Made by a program: the position numbers and the translations under genes. Below, piece after piece: positions 36,173 to 43,312 of a stretch of DNA of 43,312 bases. Position 1 is the first letter of the stretch; every line of letters begins with the position of its first letter. This DNA comes from Vibrio mexicanus (GTDB taxonomy: Bacteria; Pseudomonadota; Gammaproteobacteria; Enterobacterales; Vibrionaceae), in contig NZ_JYJP01000069.1 in NCBI RefSeq assembly GCF_001012815.1, forward strand, positions 1 to 43,312, written 5' to 3'. A model generated the notes under the pieces. That model was not told the origin of the DNA, searched no databases, and saw only the letters and a program-made list of their open reading frames with translations.

Positions 36173-37613
36173 TTATTCTACTTGCATTGACAGTAGTGGT
36201 ATTGGAGATAGCTGCGCGCTTTTCGCTGCTTCACTCTGCTTGAGCAGCGATAACTGCTTATATATAACAAAGTAACGATTAATGTTCGCGACGTAATGAA
36301 CAGGTTCTCTACCAATATTTCGGCGAGTAATAATCTCGACGTTTTTGAACCAAACATTGGGGTCATAACCATGCTTAGTGGCTAATCGACGCATTTTCCG
36401 AATGTTCGCGGGGCCTGCATTGTAGGCGGCTAGGGTGAAATACACTTGGTCGTCTGGCTTGATCTCTTCATCATCAAAATATCGGTCTTTGATAAAGCGC
36501 ATATATTTGATGCCCGCATGGATGTTGTTTTCGACTTTGTAGATGTCTGGAATGTTGACGTTAGGATCTTTCGCCGTGCTTGGCAGAACCTGCATCACAC
36601 CAACAGCACCCTTGTGCGACACTTTTGATTGGTCTAACCCAGACTCTTGAAAGCCCTGAGCCGCCATCATGAGTGAATCGAACTCGTACTGATTGGAATA
36701 TTCACTGAATATGGAGGAGAGTGATTCGAGTTTAGCTATTTGGTCAGGGTTGAGCGCCCGTTTTAGCCAGCGAGTATCGGTGATGTATTTACCATAGATG
36801 ACATTGCCCAGTAATGTTCCTGATTTTGCACTGCGTAGGTAGTCATTGACGGTTTTCTGAAGTTTTGGTGTTTCCTTGCGCATTGCCCACGCAATTTGAC
36901 CACCGGTACGTAAGGGTAAATCTGTGTGCGCTTGGATATCTTCCATTACATTGAGCCACAGCTGTGCTTTGTGATCGTCGAGTACTGTTGCGCCAATATG
37001 GCCTAAATTGACCATCTCGATGAGTTCATAATCTTGCAGTGTTTCTTCGATGAAATTGATTATGGCTGGTGGGTAACCAAGCTCATTAAGCTGAGCGTTC
37101 ACTTTCTGCAGGCTTTCAAAGTAACTCGAACTTGCTCGTACCCAGAACTCCTTGCCACTCAGCTGTTCAATAGTCTCTATCGGCTCGTGGTCTTTGCTGG
37201 TGATGATCAGCTCTTTTGCCCCATCAATAACAGGTCGGCTGAAGTCGACATATTGCTTGCGTTTTTCCGTAATGGTGAGGTTAGCAACGGCAAGATCACC
37301 AAAGCCTTTGGCAAGTGATTCAAATAGATCATCGCGGTGAATTGGGATGATTTGGATGTTTAGGTAAGGGGAGTCTTTCTTTAATTCTTTTTCGAAATGA
37401 TAAAGAAGTTCGGCAATGATGCCTTTTGGTCGCCCGCCTTCTATATAGTAGAAACCCAAATCGGCAGAGACCAAAACGCGAATAACGCCTTTGGTCTTGA
37501 ATACTTCCATATCACCGCTGTAGGGTTCCTTTTGCAACGGCGACAGAGAAAGCCCCAACAGCTTGAAGAGATGAGTAAAAGTAGTAGGGCAATCCCCCAA
37601 TTAACCTGCGCAA
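36173..37613 (-). CDS. MltF-like lytic transglycosylase (5' end probably frame-broken)
   Basis: This two-domain protein resembles MltF. An N-terminal periplasmic solute-binding (SBP family 3) domain includes GVIRVLVSADLGFYYIEGG, DLAVANLTITEKRKQ and DFSRPV. A C-terminal SLT domain has FQESGLD with the catalytic Glu, AVGVMQVLPSTA and FTLAAYNAGPANIRK. The clear frame starts near 37600 with a TTG that has no binding site and no signal peptide. Adding one base to each of two G runs of the coding strand (C runs 37594-37598 and 37553-37556) gives, from a TTG at 37611-37613, MRRLIGGIALLLLLISSSCW and then GLSLSPLQKEPY: a proper signal peptide, possibly lipidated, with AAGGAG eight bases upstream. The repaired length is 480 residues. 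The repair is my inference. Confidence 0.85.
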
Positions 37614-37681
37614 AATAACAACTCCTTTTGTTATTATGTTACTAAAGGTTAATGTTAATTTGCTGTTTGAGCAAGAGACAC

Positions 37682-37710
37682 AAAAAAGCCGCTAGTGATT
37701 AGCGGCTTTT
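37682..37710 (-). terminator. Rho-independent terminator of bamD
   Basis: AAAAGCCGCTA (37684-37694) and TAGCGGCTTTT (37700-37710) form a perfect 11-bp stem with a 5-base loop, 24 bases after the bamD stop codon. Confidence 0.9.
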
Positions 37711-37733
37711 CGTATGTGTAAAATCGTGTTCGA

Positions 37734-38459
37734 TTAGCTAGGGTTCAAGTCTATTAACTGGCGCGTACGCTCTGCTTGCTCTTCTAGGCCAAGTTGCTCA
37801 TAGGCTTCGAGCTGAATTTCAAGAGATTGGCGCGCGGCTTCCGTATCAGGGAAGGTTTTTTGTAGTTCTTGTGCTCGGTTAATCGCAGCAATCCAAGCTT
37901 CGCGACGCAGGTAAAAGTCAGCAGTCGCTAAGTCGTAAGCAGCAAGGCGGTTCTTGAGTGCGAACATACGCTTCTTCGCATCGGCAGCGTAAGGACTGTT
38001 TGGGTAGCGTTCAAGTAGACGCTTGAAGTCGTTAAATGCAGAAATCACTGGTTCAGGATCACGATCGCTACGGTCCATGTTGAAGAGATCGTGCATGAAG
38101 TTACGATCTTGCGCCATGTGAGTCAAACCGCGCATGTAAAGCACCCAATCGAGTTTATCGTGAGTTGGGTTGAGGCGATTAAAGCGCTCAATCGTCGCTA
38201 AACCAAGAGCGAGGTCGTCGTTTTTGTAGTAAGCGTAGATGAGATCTAGCTGAACTTGTTCAGAGTAAGCACCAAACGGGTAGCGCGAGTCGAGAGCTTC
38301 CAGTCTTTCAATTGCGGTTAACCAGTTACCACCTTGTAAAGACTGTTGAGCTTCAGAGTAGAGCTCTGAAGGCGGAACATCAGGAACTATCTCTTCACTG
38401 CTGGAACAGCCAAACAGTAATGATAACGCCAGTAAGCCTGATAAAGTGTGCTTGTTCAT
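37734..38459 (-). CDS. bamD: Outer-membrane assembly lipoprotein BamD
   Basis: BamD is the essential lipoprotein partner of BamA in the machinery that folds beta-barrel proteins into the outer membrane. The signal peptide ends in LLFGC with the lipidated Cys at residue 18. The rest is five tetratricopeptide-like repeats; recognisable parts are ELYSEAQQSLQGGNW, ALDSRYPFGAYSEQ and LERYPNSPYAADAKKRM. It has 241 residues, as in E. coli (245). It is divergent from rluD, the same arrangement as in E. coli, and has its own terminator. Confidence 0.96.
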   Translation of the reverse strand: MNKHTLSGLLALSLLFGCSSSEEIVPDVPPSELYSEAQQSLQGGNWLTAIERLEALDSRYPFGAYSEQVQLDLIYAYYKNDDLALGLATIERFNRLNPTHDKLDWVLYMRGLTHMAQDRNFMHDLFNMDRSDRDPEPVISAFNDFKRLLERYPNSPYAADAKKRMFALKNRLAAYDLATADFYLRREAWIAAINRAQELQKTFPDTEAARQSLEIQLEAYEQLGLEEQAERTRQLIDLNPS

Positions 38460-38595
38460 GTTAGGAGCCGCTTCCTTGAATCTAAATATTTTGTCTGCTT
38501 CCGTTACTTTCTAAGTCGTAACAGATACAATGATGCAATAGTCTATTTTTCCACAGTAGTGAGCATTAGTCTCACAGTTTTTAAAAAAGTTCGAT

Positions 38596-39570
38596 ATGGC
38601 ACAGCAGATTCAATTAACAAATACCGTAAAAGATAGTCAGTTAGGTCAAAGATTAGACCAAGCTGTGGCCGAGTTATTCGGTGATTTTTCCCGTTCACGC
38701 ATAAAAGAGTGGTTACTTGAGGGGAAAATTGCCGTCAATGGAACTGTTGTAACTAAGCCTCGCACAAAAGTCATGGGCGGTGAAGAGATCACCGTTCAAG
38801 CTGAACTGGAAGATGAAGAACGTTGGGAAGCACAAGACATCCCTCTAGACATCGTCTACGAAGACGATGATCTATTAGTTATCAATAAACCTCGTGATTT
38901 CGTTGTTCACCCTGGAGCAGGTACGCCAGATGGCACTGTGCTGAACGCATTACTGCATCATTACCCGGCAATCGCAGAAGTGCCACGTGCAGGTATTGTT
39001 CACCGTCTCGATAAAGACACAACTGGTCTAATGGTTGTTGCGAAAACGGTACCGGCTCAAACACGCTTGGTTCGCGCTCTGCAAAAGCGAAATATTACGC
39101 GTGAATATGAAGCGATTGCGATCGGTAAAATGACAGCGGGTGGTAAGGTTGAACAACCTATTGGTCGTCACTCGACGAAGCGGACTCTGATGGCAGTTGC
39201 GCCATTAGGCAAACCAGCCGTAACCCATTACCGCGTTGCAGAGCATTTCCGCGAGCACACTCGTATTCGTCTTCGCCTAGAAACAGGCCGTACGCACCAA
39301 ATCCGTGTTCATATGTCTTACCTGCAGCATCCACTGTTAGGTGATACAGCATACGGTGGCCGAGCGCGAATCCCGAAAGGTGCGACTGAAGAGTTGACTG
39401 AGATGATTCGCAGCTTTGATCGTCAAGCCCTGCATGCTGTGATGTTGAGATTTGATCATCCTGTAACAGGTGAGCAGCTAGAGTTCCATGCACCTGTGCC
39501 AGATGACATGGTCGAAATGGCAGAAGCACTGCGTGAAGATGCGAAGCTAAATCACTCTGAAGATTTCTAA
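38596..39570 (+). CDS. rluD: 23S rRNA pseudouridine synthase RluD
   Basis: RluD makes pseudouridines 1911, 1915 and 1917 in helix 69 of 23S rRNA, needed for efficient subunit assembly and termination. An N-terminal S4 RNA-binding domain (about 15-75) precedes the RluA-family catalytic domain. The catalytic aspartate is D139 in HRLDKDTTGL, the same number as in E. coli; GRTHQIRVHM is also present. It has 324 residues (326 in E. coli). pgeF begins 28 bases after its stop and clpB follows, an order shared with E. coli. Confidence 0.96.
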   Translation: MAQQIQLTNTVKDSQLGQRLDQAVAELFGDFSRSRIKEWLLEGKIAVNGTVVTKPRTKVMGGEEITVQAELEDEERWEAQDIPLDIVYEDDDLLVINKPRDFVVHPGAGTPDGTVLNALLHHYPAIAEVPRAGIVHRLDKDTTGLMVVAKTVPAQTRLVRALQKRNITREYEAIAIGKMTAGGKVEQPIGRHSTKRTLMAVAPLGKPAVTHYRVAEHFREHTRIRLRLETGRTHQIRVHMSYLQHPLLGDTAYGGRARIPKGATEELTEMIRSFDRQALHAVMLRFDHPVTGEQLEFHAPVPDDMVEMAEALREDAKLNHSEDF

Positions 39571-39598
39571 CTGAGCTCATAAATACCGAGTGCTGACT

Positions 39599-40317
39599 AT
39601 GATCATCCCAAACTGGAACGCCCCAAAAAACGTTAAAGCCTTTTGCTCGACGCGAGTTGGTGGCTTTTCTTTGCCTCCCTATGATGGGTTAAACCTAGGC
39701 AGTCATGTTGGGGATAATCTCGCAGCTGTAATGCGAAATCGTGAATGGCTAGAGCAGCAGTCTCAAATGCCATCTTCACCAATTTGGCTCAATCAAACCC
39801 ACTCAACCGTTGTCGTTAAACAAGATTCACCAACGCTTGAAGTGGTGGATGCAGACGGTTGCTATACAACGAAACAAGGTGTTGTTTGCAGCGCAATGAC
39901 CGCCGATTGTCTGCCCGTATTAATCGCGGATAAAGCCGGCACTCAGGTAGCGGCGGTTCATGCAGGCTGGCGCGGGCTAGCTGATGGAATTGTCGAGAAC
40001 GCCGTTAAATTGTTTGATGGAGAGGTGATGGTTTGGCTTGGCCCTGCCATTGGCCAGAAGCATTCGAAGTTGGAGACGAAGTGGTTGAGGCATTTTGCCG
40101 TTATCTCCCCGAAGCTGGAACTGCATTCGTGAAATCTTCCGTTGAATCCAAGTGGTACGCGAATATGGAGCAGCTTGCTTCGCAAAGGCTTAACCATCTC
40201 GGTGTCGAAGACATTACTTGTAGCAGCCTTTGCACCTATCAAGATGCTAACCAGTTTTATTCCTATCGCCGCGATGGCGTGACAGGACGTATGGCAAGCT
40301 TTATTTGGCTGGAGTAG
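39599..40317 (+). CDS. pgeF: Purine nucleoside/laccase-type enzyme PgeF (frame broken)
   Basis: PgeF (YfiH) is a polyphenol-oxidase/laccase-like family protein linked in E. coli to editing of peptidoglycan precursors carrying L-Ser instead of L-Ala; some homologues act on purine nucleosides. Metal-binding signatures are LNQTHST, MTADCLPVL and AAVHAGWRGL. The frame breaks at 40054-40055: GGCCAG should read GGCCCAG. Adding one C continues into EAFEVGDEVVEAFCRYLPEA and ends FYSYRRDGVTGRMASFIW. The repaired length is 239 residues (243 in E. coli). I use the ATG at 39599; an in-frame GTG at 39590 is nine bases earlier. The broken context is the same hexamer as in fkpB. It is probably co-transcribed with rluD. 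Confidence 0.9.
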
Positions 40318-40353
40318 TTATAAGGCTTCTTGCAGATAACTGTTTGTCCTCCC

Positions 40354-40382
40354 CTTGAAAATCCCCTCATCCGTATCCATCT
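40354..40382 (+). promoter_or_regulatory. Heat-shock (sigma-32) promoter of clpB
   Basis: CTTGAAA (40354-40360) is a perfect sigma-32 -35 element. After 14 bp, ATCCATCT (40375-40382) matches five to six positions of the CCCCATNT -10 element. It lies about 46 bases upstream of the clpB start, where a heat-shock promoter is expected. Confidence 0.65.
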
Positions 40383-40428
40383 TTCTAACATAAACGTCAT
40401 ATCGTATTTTTAGGTTAGGGAGATAGTT

Positions 40429-43005
40429 ATGCGTCTTGACCGCTTTACTAGCAAGTTTCAAATTGCTATTTCTGATGCTCAATCATTAGCTCTCGGGCGT
40501 GATCATCAATATATTGAACCCGTGCATCTTATGGTCGCTTTGCTCGACCAGACGGGAAGTCCTATTCGTCCGCTACTGACTTTGCTGAATGTGGATGTGA
40601 CACATCTTCGCTCGAAGCTTGGTGAGATCTTAGATAAGTTGCCAAAAGTAAGCGGCATTGGTGGTGATGTTCAGCTATCAAGTGCGATGGGCACTTTGTT
40701 CAATCTTTGCGATAAAGTGGCTCAAAAACGTCAGGACAGCTATATCTCCTCAGAAGTCTTCCTACTGGCAGCTTTAGAAGATCGTGGCCCGTTAGGTGAA
40801 CTATTAAAAGAATTGGGTTTAACCGAAGAGAAGTTATCTCAGGCGATTGAAAAAATTCGTGGCGGTCAAAAAGTGAATGACCCGAATGCCGAAGAGATGC
40901 GTCAGGCGCTTGAAAAGTTCACCATTGATCTGACCGAACGCGCAGAGCAAGGCAAGCTAGACCCTGTTATTGGCCGTGACGACGAAATCCGCCGCACTAT
41001 TCAAGTGTTGCAACGTAGAACCAAGAATAACCCTGTCATTATTGGTGAGCCCGGAGTGGGTAAAACCGCCATAGTAGAAGGACTCGCGCAGCGCATTGTA
41101 AATAATGAAGTACCTGAAGGCCTTAGAGGGCGCCGAGTGTTGTCGCTCGATATGGGCGCACTTGTAGCGGGTGCGAAATATCGTGGTGAATTTGAAGAGC
41201 GCTTAAAGTCGGTACTGAATGAGCTATCTAAAGAAGAAGGCAACGTCATTCTGTTTATCGATGAGATCCATACTATGGTTGGCGCGGGCAAAGGCGAAGG
41301 TTCGATGGATGCGGGCAACATGCTTAAACCTGCTTTGGCGCGTGGCGAGCTTCACTGTGTTGGTGCCACTACGCTTGATGAATATCGTCAATATATAGAG
41401 AAAGATCCTGCCCTTGAGCGCCGTTTCCAAAAAGTGCTGGTGGATGAGCCTAGTGTGGAAGATACCGTGGCGATACTTCGTGGCCTCAAAGAACGCTACG
41501 AACTACACCACCATGTAGAGATTACTGACCCTGCGATTGTTGCAGCCGCGAGTCTGTCACATCGTTACGTCTCTGACCGTCAACTGCCTGATAAAGCGAT
41601 TGATTTGATTGATGAGGCTGCATCGAGCATTCGAATGCAGATCGATTCAAAACCTGAGTCCTTAGATAAACTCGAAAGAAAAATCATTCAGCTTAAGATA
41701 GAGCAACAGGCGCTAAGTAATGAGCACGATGACGCTAGCGAGAAACGCCTTAACAACTTAAACGAAGAGCTTAAAGAGAAAGAGCGTGATTTTTCTGAGC
41801 TTGAAGAAGTCTGGAATGCAGAAAAAGCGGCGCTATCGGGGACGCAACATATCAAAGGCGAACTTGAACAAGCGCGAATGGATATGGACATAGCTAGACG
41901 TGCTGGCGATTTAAACCGTATGTCAGAGCTTCAGTATGGCCGTATCCCTGAGCTAGAAAAGCAGCTCGACTTAGCAACTCAAGCGGAAATGCAGGAAATG
42001 ACGTTGCTTAGAAACAAAGTGACGGATGCTGAGATCGCTGAAGTGCTTTCGAAGCAGACAGGAATTCCTGTATCCAAGATGCTAGAAGCTGAGAAAGAAA
42101 AGCTGCTTCGTATGGAAGAAGTGCTTCACAAACGTGTGATAGGACAAAAAGAAGCGGTTGAAGTTGTTTCAAACGCGATTCGGAGAAGCCGCGCAGGATT
42201 ATCGGATCCAAACAAGCCAATTGGTTCGTTCCTATTCTTAGGCCCTACTGGCGTGGGTAAAACCGAACTGTGTAAAACCTTAGCTAGCTTCATGTTCGAT
42301 AGTGAAGAAGCGATGGTACGCATCGATATGTCGGAGTTTATGGAGAAACACTCTGTAGCTCGACTGGTGGGTGCGCCTCCTGGTTATGTTGGTTATGAAG
42401 AGGGCGGCTACTTAACGGAAGCTGTACGTCGCAAACCGTATTCGGTGATTTTGCTAGATGAAGTCGAGAAAGCTCATCCAGATGTGTTCAATATATTATT
42501 GCAAGTATTGGATGATGGTCGCCTTACCGATGGGCAAGGTCGAACCGTCGACTTCCGTAACACGGTCGTTATCATGACGTCGAACTTAGGCTCCGCTCGT
42601 ATTCAAGAGAACTTTGCCACTTTAGACTATGAAGGCATTAAGAATGAAGTGATGGAAGTGGTGACGAAACATTTCCGTCCAGAGTTCTTAAACCGTGTTG
42701 ATGAAAGTGTGGTATTCCATCCACTAGGAAAAGAACATATTAAGTCGATTGCCTCTATTCAATTAGATCGTCTAGGTAAGCGAATGGAAGACAGTGGCTA
42801 TGAACTCGAAGTCTCAGATAAAGCGTTAGAGCTGATTGCGCAAGTTGGGTTTGATCCAGTTTATGGTGCAAGGCCACTTAAGCGAGCAATTCAACAATCC
42901 GTAGAGAACCCATTAGCTAAAGCTATCCTAGCTGGAAAAGTAGACCCAGAGAAGAAAGTTCAGCTATTGGTAAACAACGACAGAATCATAGCTCATCAAG
43001 CTTAA
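40429..43005 (+). CDS. clpB: ATP-dependent disaggregase ClpB
   Basis: ClpB is a hexameric AAA+ chaperone that pulls proteins out of aggregates together with DnaK. The N-terminal Clp repeat domain (1-150) precedes AAA-1 with Walker A GEPGVGKT (206-213), a long coiled-coil middle domain (about 410-525), and AAA-2 with Walker A GPTGVGKT (605-612) and sensor-2 [10 protein letters not shown]. No ClpP-binding IGF/L loop was noticed, in line with ClpB. It has 858 residues (857 in E. coli). AGGGAG lies seven bases before the ATG. A sigma-32-type promoter lies upstream and a terminator downstream; rrn promoters follow. Confidence 0.98.
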   Translation: MRLDRFTSKFQIAISDAQSLALGRDHQYIEPVHLMVALLDQTGSPIRPLLTLLNVDVTHLRSKLGEILDKLPKVSGIGGDVQLSSAMGTLFNLCDKVAQKRQDSYISSEVFLLAALEDRGPLGELLKELGLTEEKLSQAIEKIRGGQKVNDPNAEEMRQALEKFTIDLTERAEQGKLDPVIGRDDEIRRTIQVLQRRTKNNPVIIGEPGVGKTAIVEGLAQRIVNNEVPEGLRGRRVLSLDMGALVAGAKYRGEFEERLKSVLNELSKEEGNVILFIDEIHTMVGAGKGEGSMDAGNMLKPALARGELHCVGATTLDEYRQYIEKDPALERRFQKVLVDEPSVEDTVAILRGLKERYELHHHVEITDPAIVAAASLSHRYVSDRQLPDKAIDLIDEAASSIRMQIDSKPESLDKLERKIIQLKIEQQALSNEHDDASEKRLNNLNEELKEKERDFSELEEVWNAEKAALSGTQHIKGELEQARMDMDIARRAGDLNRMSELQYGRIPELEKQLDLATQAEMQEMTLLRNKVTDAEIAEVLSKQTGIPVSKMLEAEKEKLLRMEEVLHKRVIGQKEAVEVVSNAIRRSRAGLSDPNKPIGSFLFLGPTGVGKTELCKTLASFMFDSEEAMVRIDMSEFMEKHSVARLVGAPPGYVGYEEGGYLTEAVRRKPYSVILLDEVEKAHPDVFNILLQVLDDGRLTDGQGRTVDFRNTVVIMTSNLGSARIQENFATLDYEGIKNEVMEVVTKHFRPEFLNRVDESVVFHPLGKEHIKSIASIQLDRLGKRMEDSGYELEVSDKALELIAQVGFDPVYGARPLKRAIQQSVENPLAKAILAGKVDPEKKVQLLVNNDRIIAHQA

Positions 43006-43022
43006 TGTGAAGTAGTTGAATG

Positions 43023-43050
43023 AAAAGAGGAGCGTTTGCTCCTCTTTTTT
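43023..43050 (+). terminator. Rho-independent terminator of clpB
   Basis: AAAGAGGAGC (43024-43033) and GCTCCTCTTT (43038-43047) form a perfect 10-bp stem with a GTTT loop, followed by a T run. Confidence 0.92.
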
Positions 43051-43122
43051 ATTAACTTTTGAGCGTTTTGATGGCTTTTTAGACGAACGATTCAAACTTG
43101 GCGATTTTATTTAATTTAGGGG

Positions 43123-43150
43123 TTGCCATCATTTGGGAACTCCCTATAAT
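43123..43150 (+). promoter_or_regulatory. rRNA operon promoter P1
   Basis: TTGCCA (43123-43128) and TATAAT (43145-43150) are separated by 16 bp, followed by a GC-rich GCGCCTCC discriminator typical of stringently controlled rrn P1 promoters. An AT-rich stretch (43103-43118) just upstream of the -35 fits an UP element. Confidence 0.75.
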
Positions 43151-43234
43151 GCGCCTCCGTTGTCACGGCAAAGCAGTGAAAACGAAACGGTCCAGTAAGC
43201 AGGAATGTTTGCAAAGAAAGAATGAGAAAAGTGG

Positions 43235-43262
43235 TTGACACAATAACTTATCTCGCTAAAAT
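43235..43262 (+). promoter_or_regulatory. rRNA operon promoter P2
   Basis: TTGACA (43235-43240) and TAAAAT (43257-43262) are separated by 16 bp, again followed by a GC-rich discriminator (GGCCGTCC). Its position about 110 bp after P1 matches the tandem promoter layout of rrn operons. Confidence 0.75.
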
Positions 43263-43312
43263 GGCCGTCCGCTTTGAGAGAAGCTCTTAAAGTCCTCCCT
43301 TTTAGGGAATAG
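43263..43312 (+). other. Start of rrn leader, cut by window edge
   Basis: The last 50 bases follow promoter P2 and should be 5' leader RNA of a ribosomal RNA operon. GCTCTTAAAG at about 43283-43292 resembles a boxA antitermination element only in its first six bases. The 16S gene itself is not in the window. From memory, clpB in V. cholerae is also followed by an rrn operon. Confidence 0.5.

Overview
The window is chromosomal DNA of a Vibrio species (Vibrionaceae, Gammaproteobacteria). The evidence is the gene content and order: nptA-nhaR-hlyU-rpsT-murJ-ribF-ileS-lspA-fkpB-ispH on the left, and raiA, pheL-pheA, bamD, rluD, pgeF and clpB followed by ribosomal RNA promoters on the right. HlyU and the PlzA-type PilZ protein are typical of vibrios. 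From memory the order matches the V. cholerae chromosome I block around VC0676 (nptA) to VC0711 (clpB); I could not run a comparison. I see no insertion sequence, prophage, CRISPR array, tRNA or obvious foreign island. This is core genome.

Layout. Positions 1-363 hold an octamer microsatellite and a terminator. Positions 364-11500 hold a phosphate transporter, two regulators, S20, and a MurJ/RibF/IleS/LspA/FkpB/IspH housekeeping block. Positions 11700-16700 hold an M16 protease lipoprotein, a CstA-family transporter and a small DUF2799-like lipoprotein. Positions 16785-19941 are a peptidoglycan-recycling cluster (murQ, anmK, nagZ). Positions 20030-22435 encode the BtsS/BtsR pyruvate-type two-component system. 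Positions 22537-24882 are aroF-tyrA under TyrR-box-like sites. Next come an M23 peptidase, a PilZ protein, ettA, slt, trpR, yjjX and a GGDEF-EAL protein. Positions 34090-35460 are pheA with a complete phenylalanine attenuator. The right end carries raiA, a MltF-like transglycosylase, bamD, rluD, pgeF, clpB and tandem rrn promoters whose 16S gene lies outside the window.

How the genes work together. The outstanding signal is a nine-copy array of an octamer (TGAGTGGT type, ACCACTCA on the other strand) repeated at exactly 20 bp from 16118 to 16285. It lies between the CstA-family gene and the divergent lipoprotein gene. The octamer matches what I recall as the BtsR (YehT) recognition sequence, and a BtsS/BtsR pair lies 4 kb away. 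Together they look like a pyruvate-responsive transport circuit with an unusually large operator. Envelope biogenesis is the other theme: lipid II flipping (MurJ), lipoprotein maturation (LspA), outer-membrane protein assembly (BamD), murein cutting (Slt, MltF-like, M23) and murein recycling (NagZ, AnmK, MurQ). Aromatic biosynthesis is controlled at aroF-tyrA (TyrR boxes), pheA (attenuation) and through TrpR.

Data quality. Eleven genes have their reading frame broken by one or two single-base indels, nearly all missing bases in short homopolymers: nhaR, murJ, ileS, fkpB, ispH, the M16 gene, anmK, btsS, aroF, tyrA and pgeF. The 5' end of the MltF-like gene probably has two more. Several of these are essential, and restoring one base each time gives a full-length protein. 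I read these as sequencing or assembly errors and annotate whole genes as CDS, noting the break.
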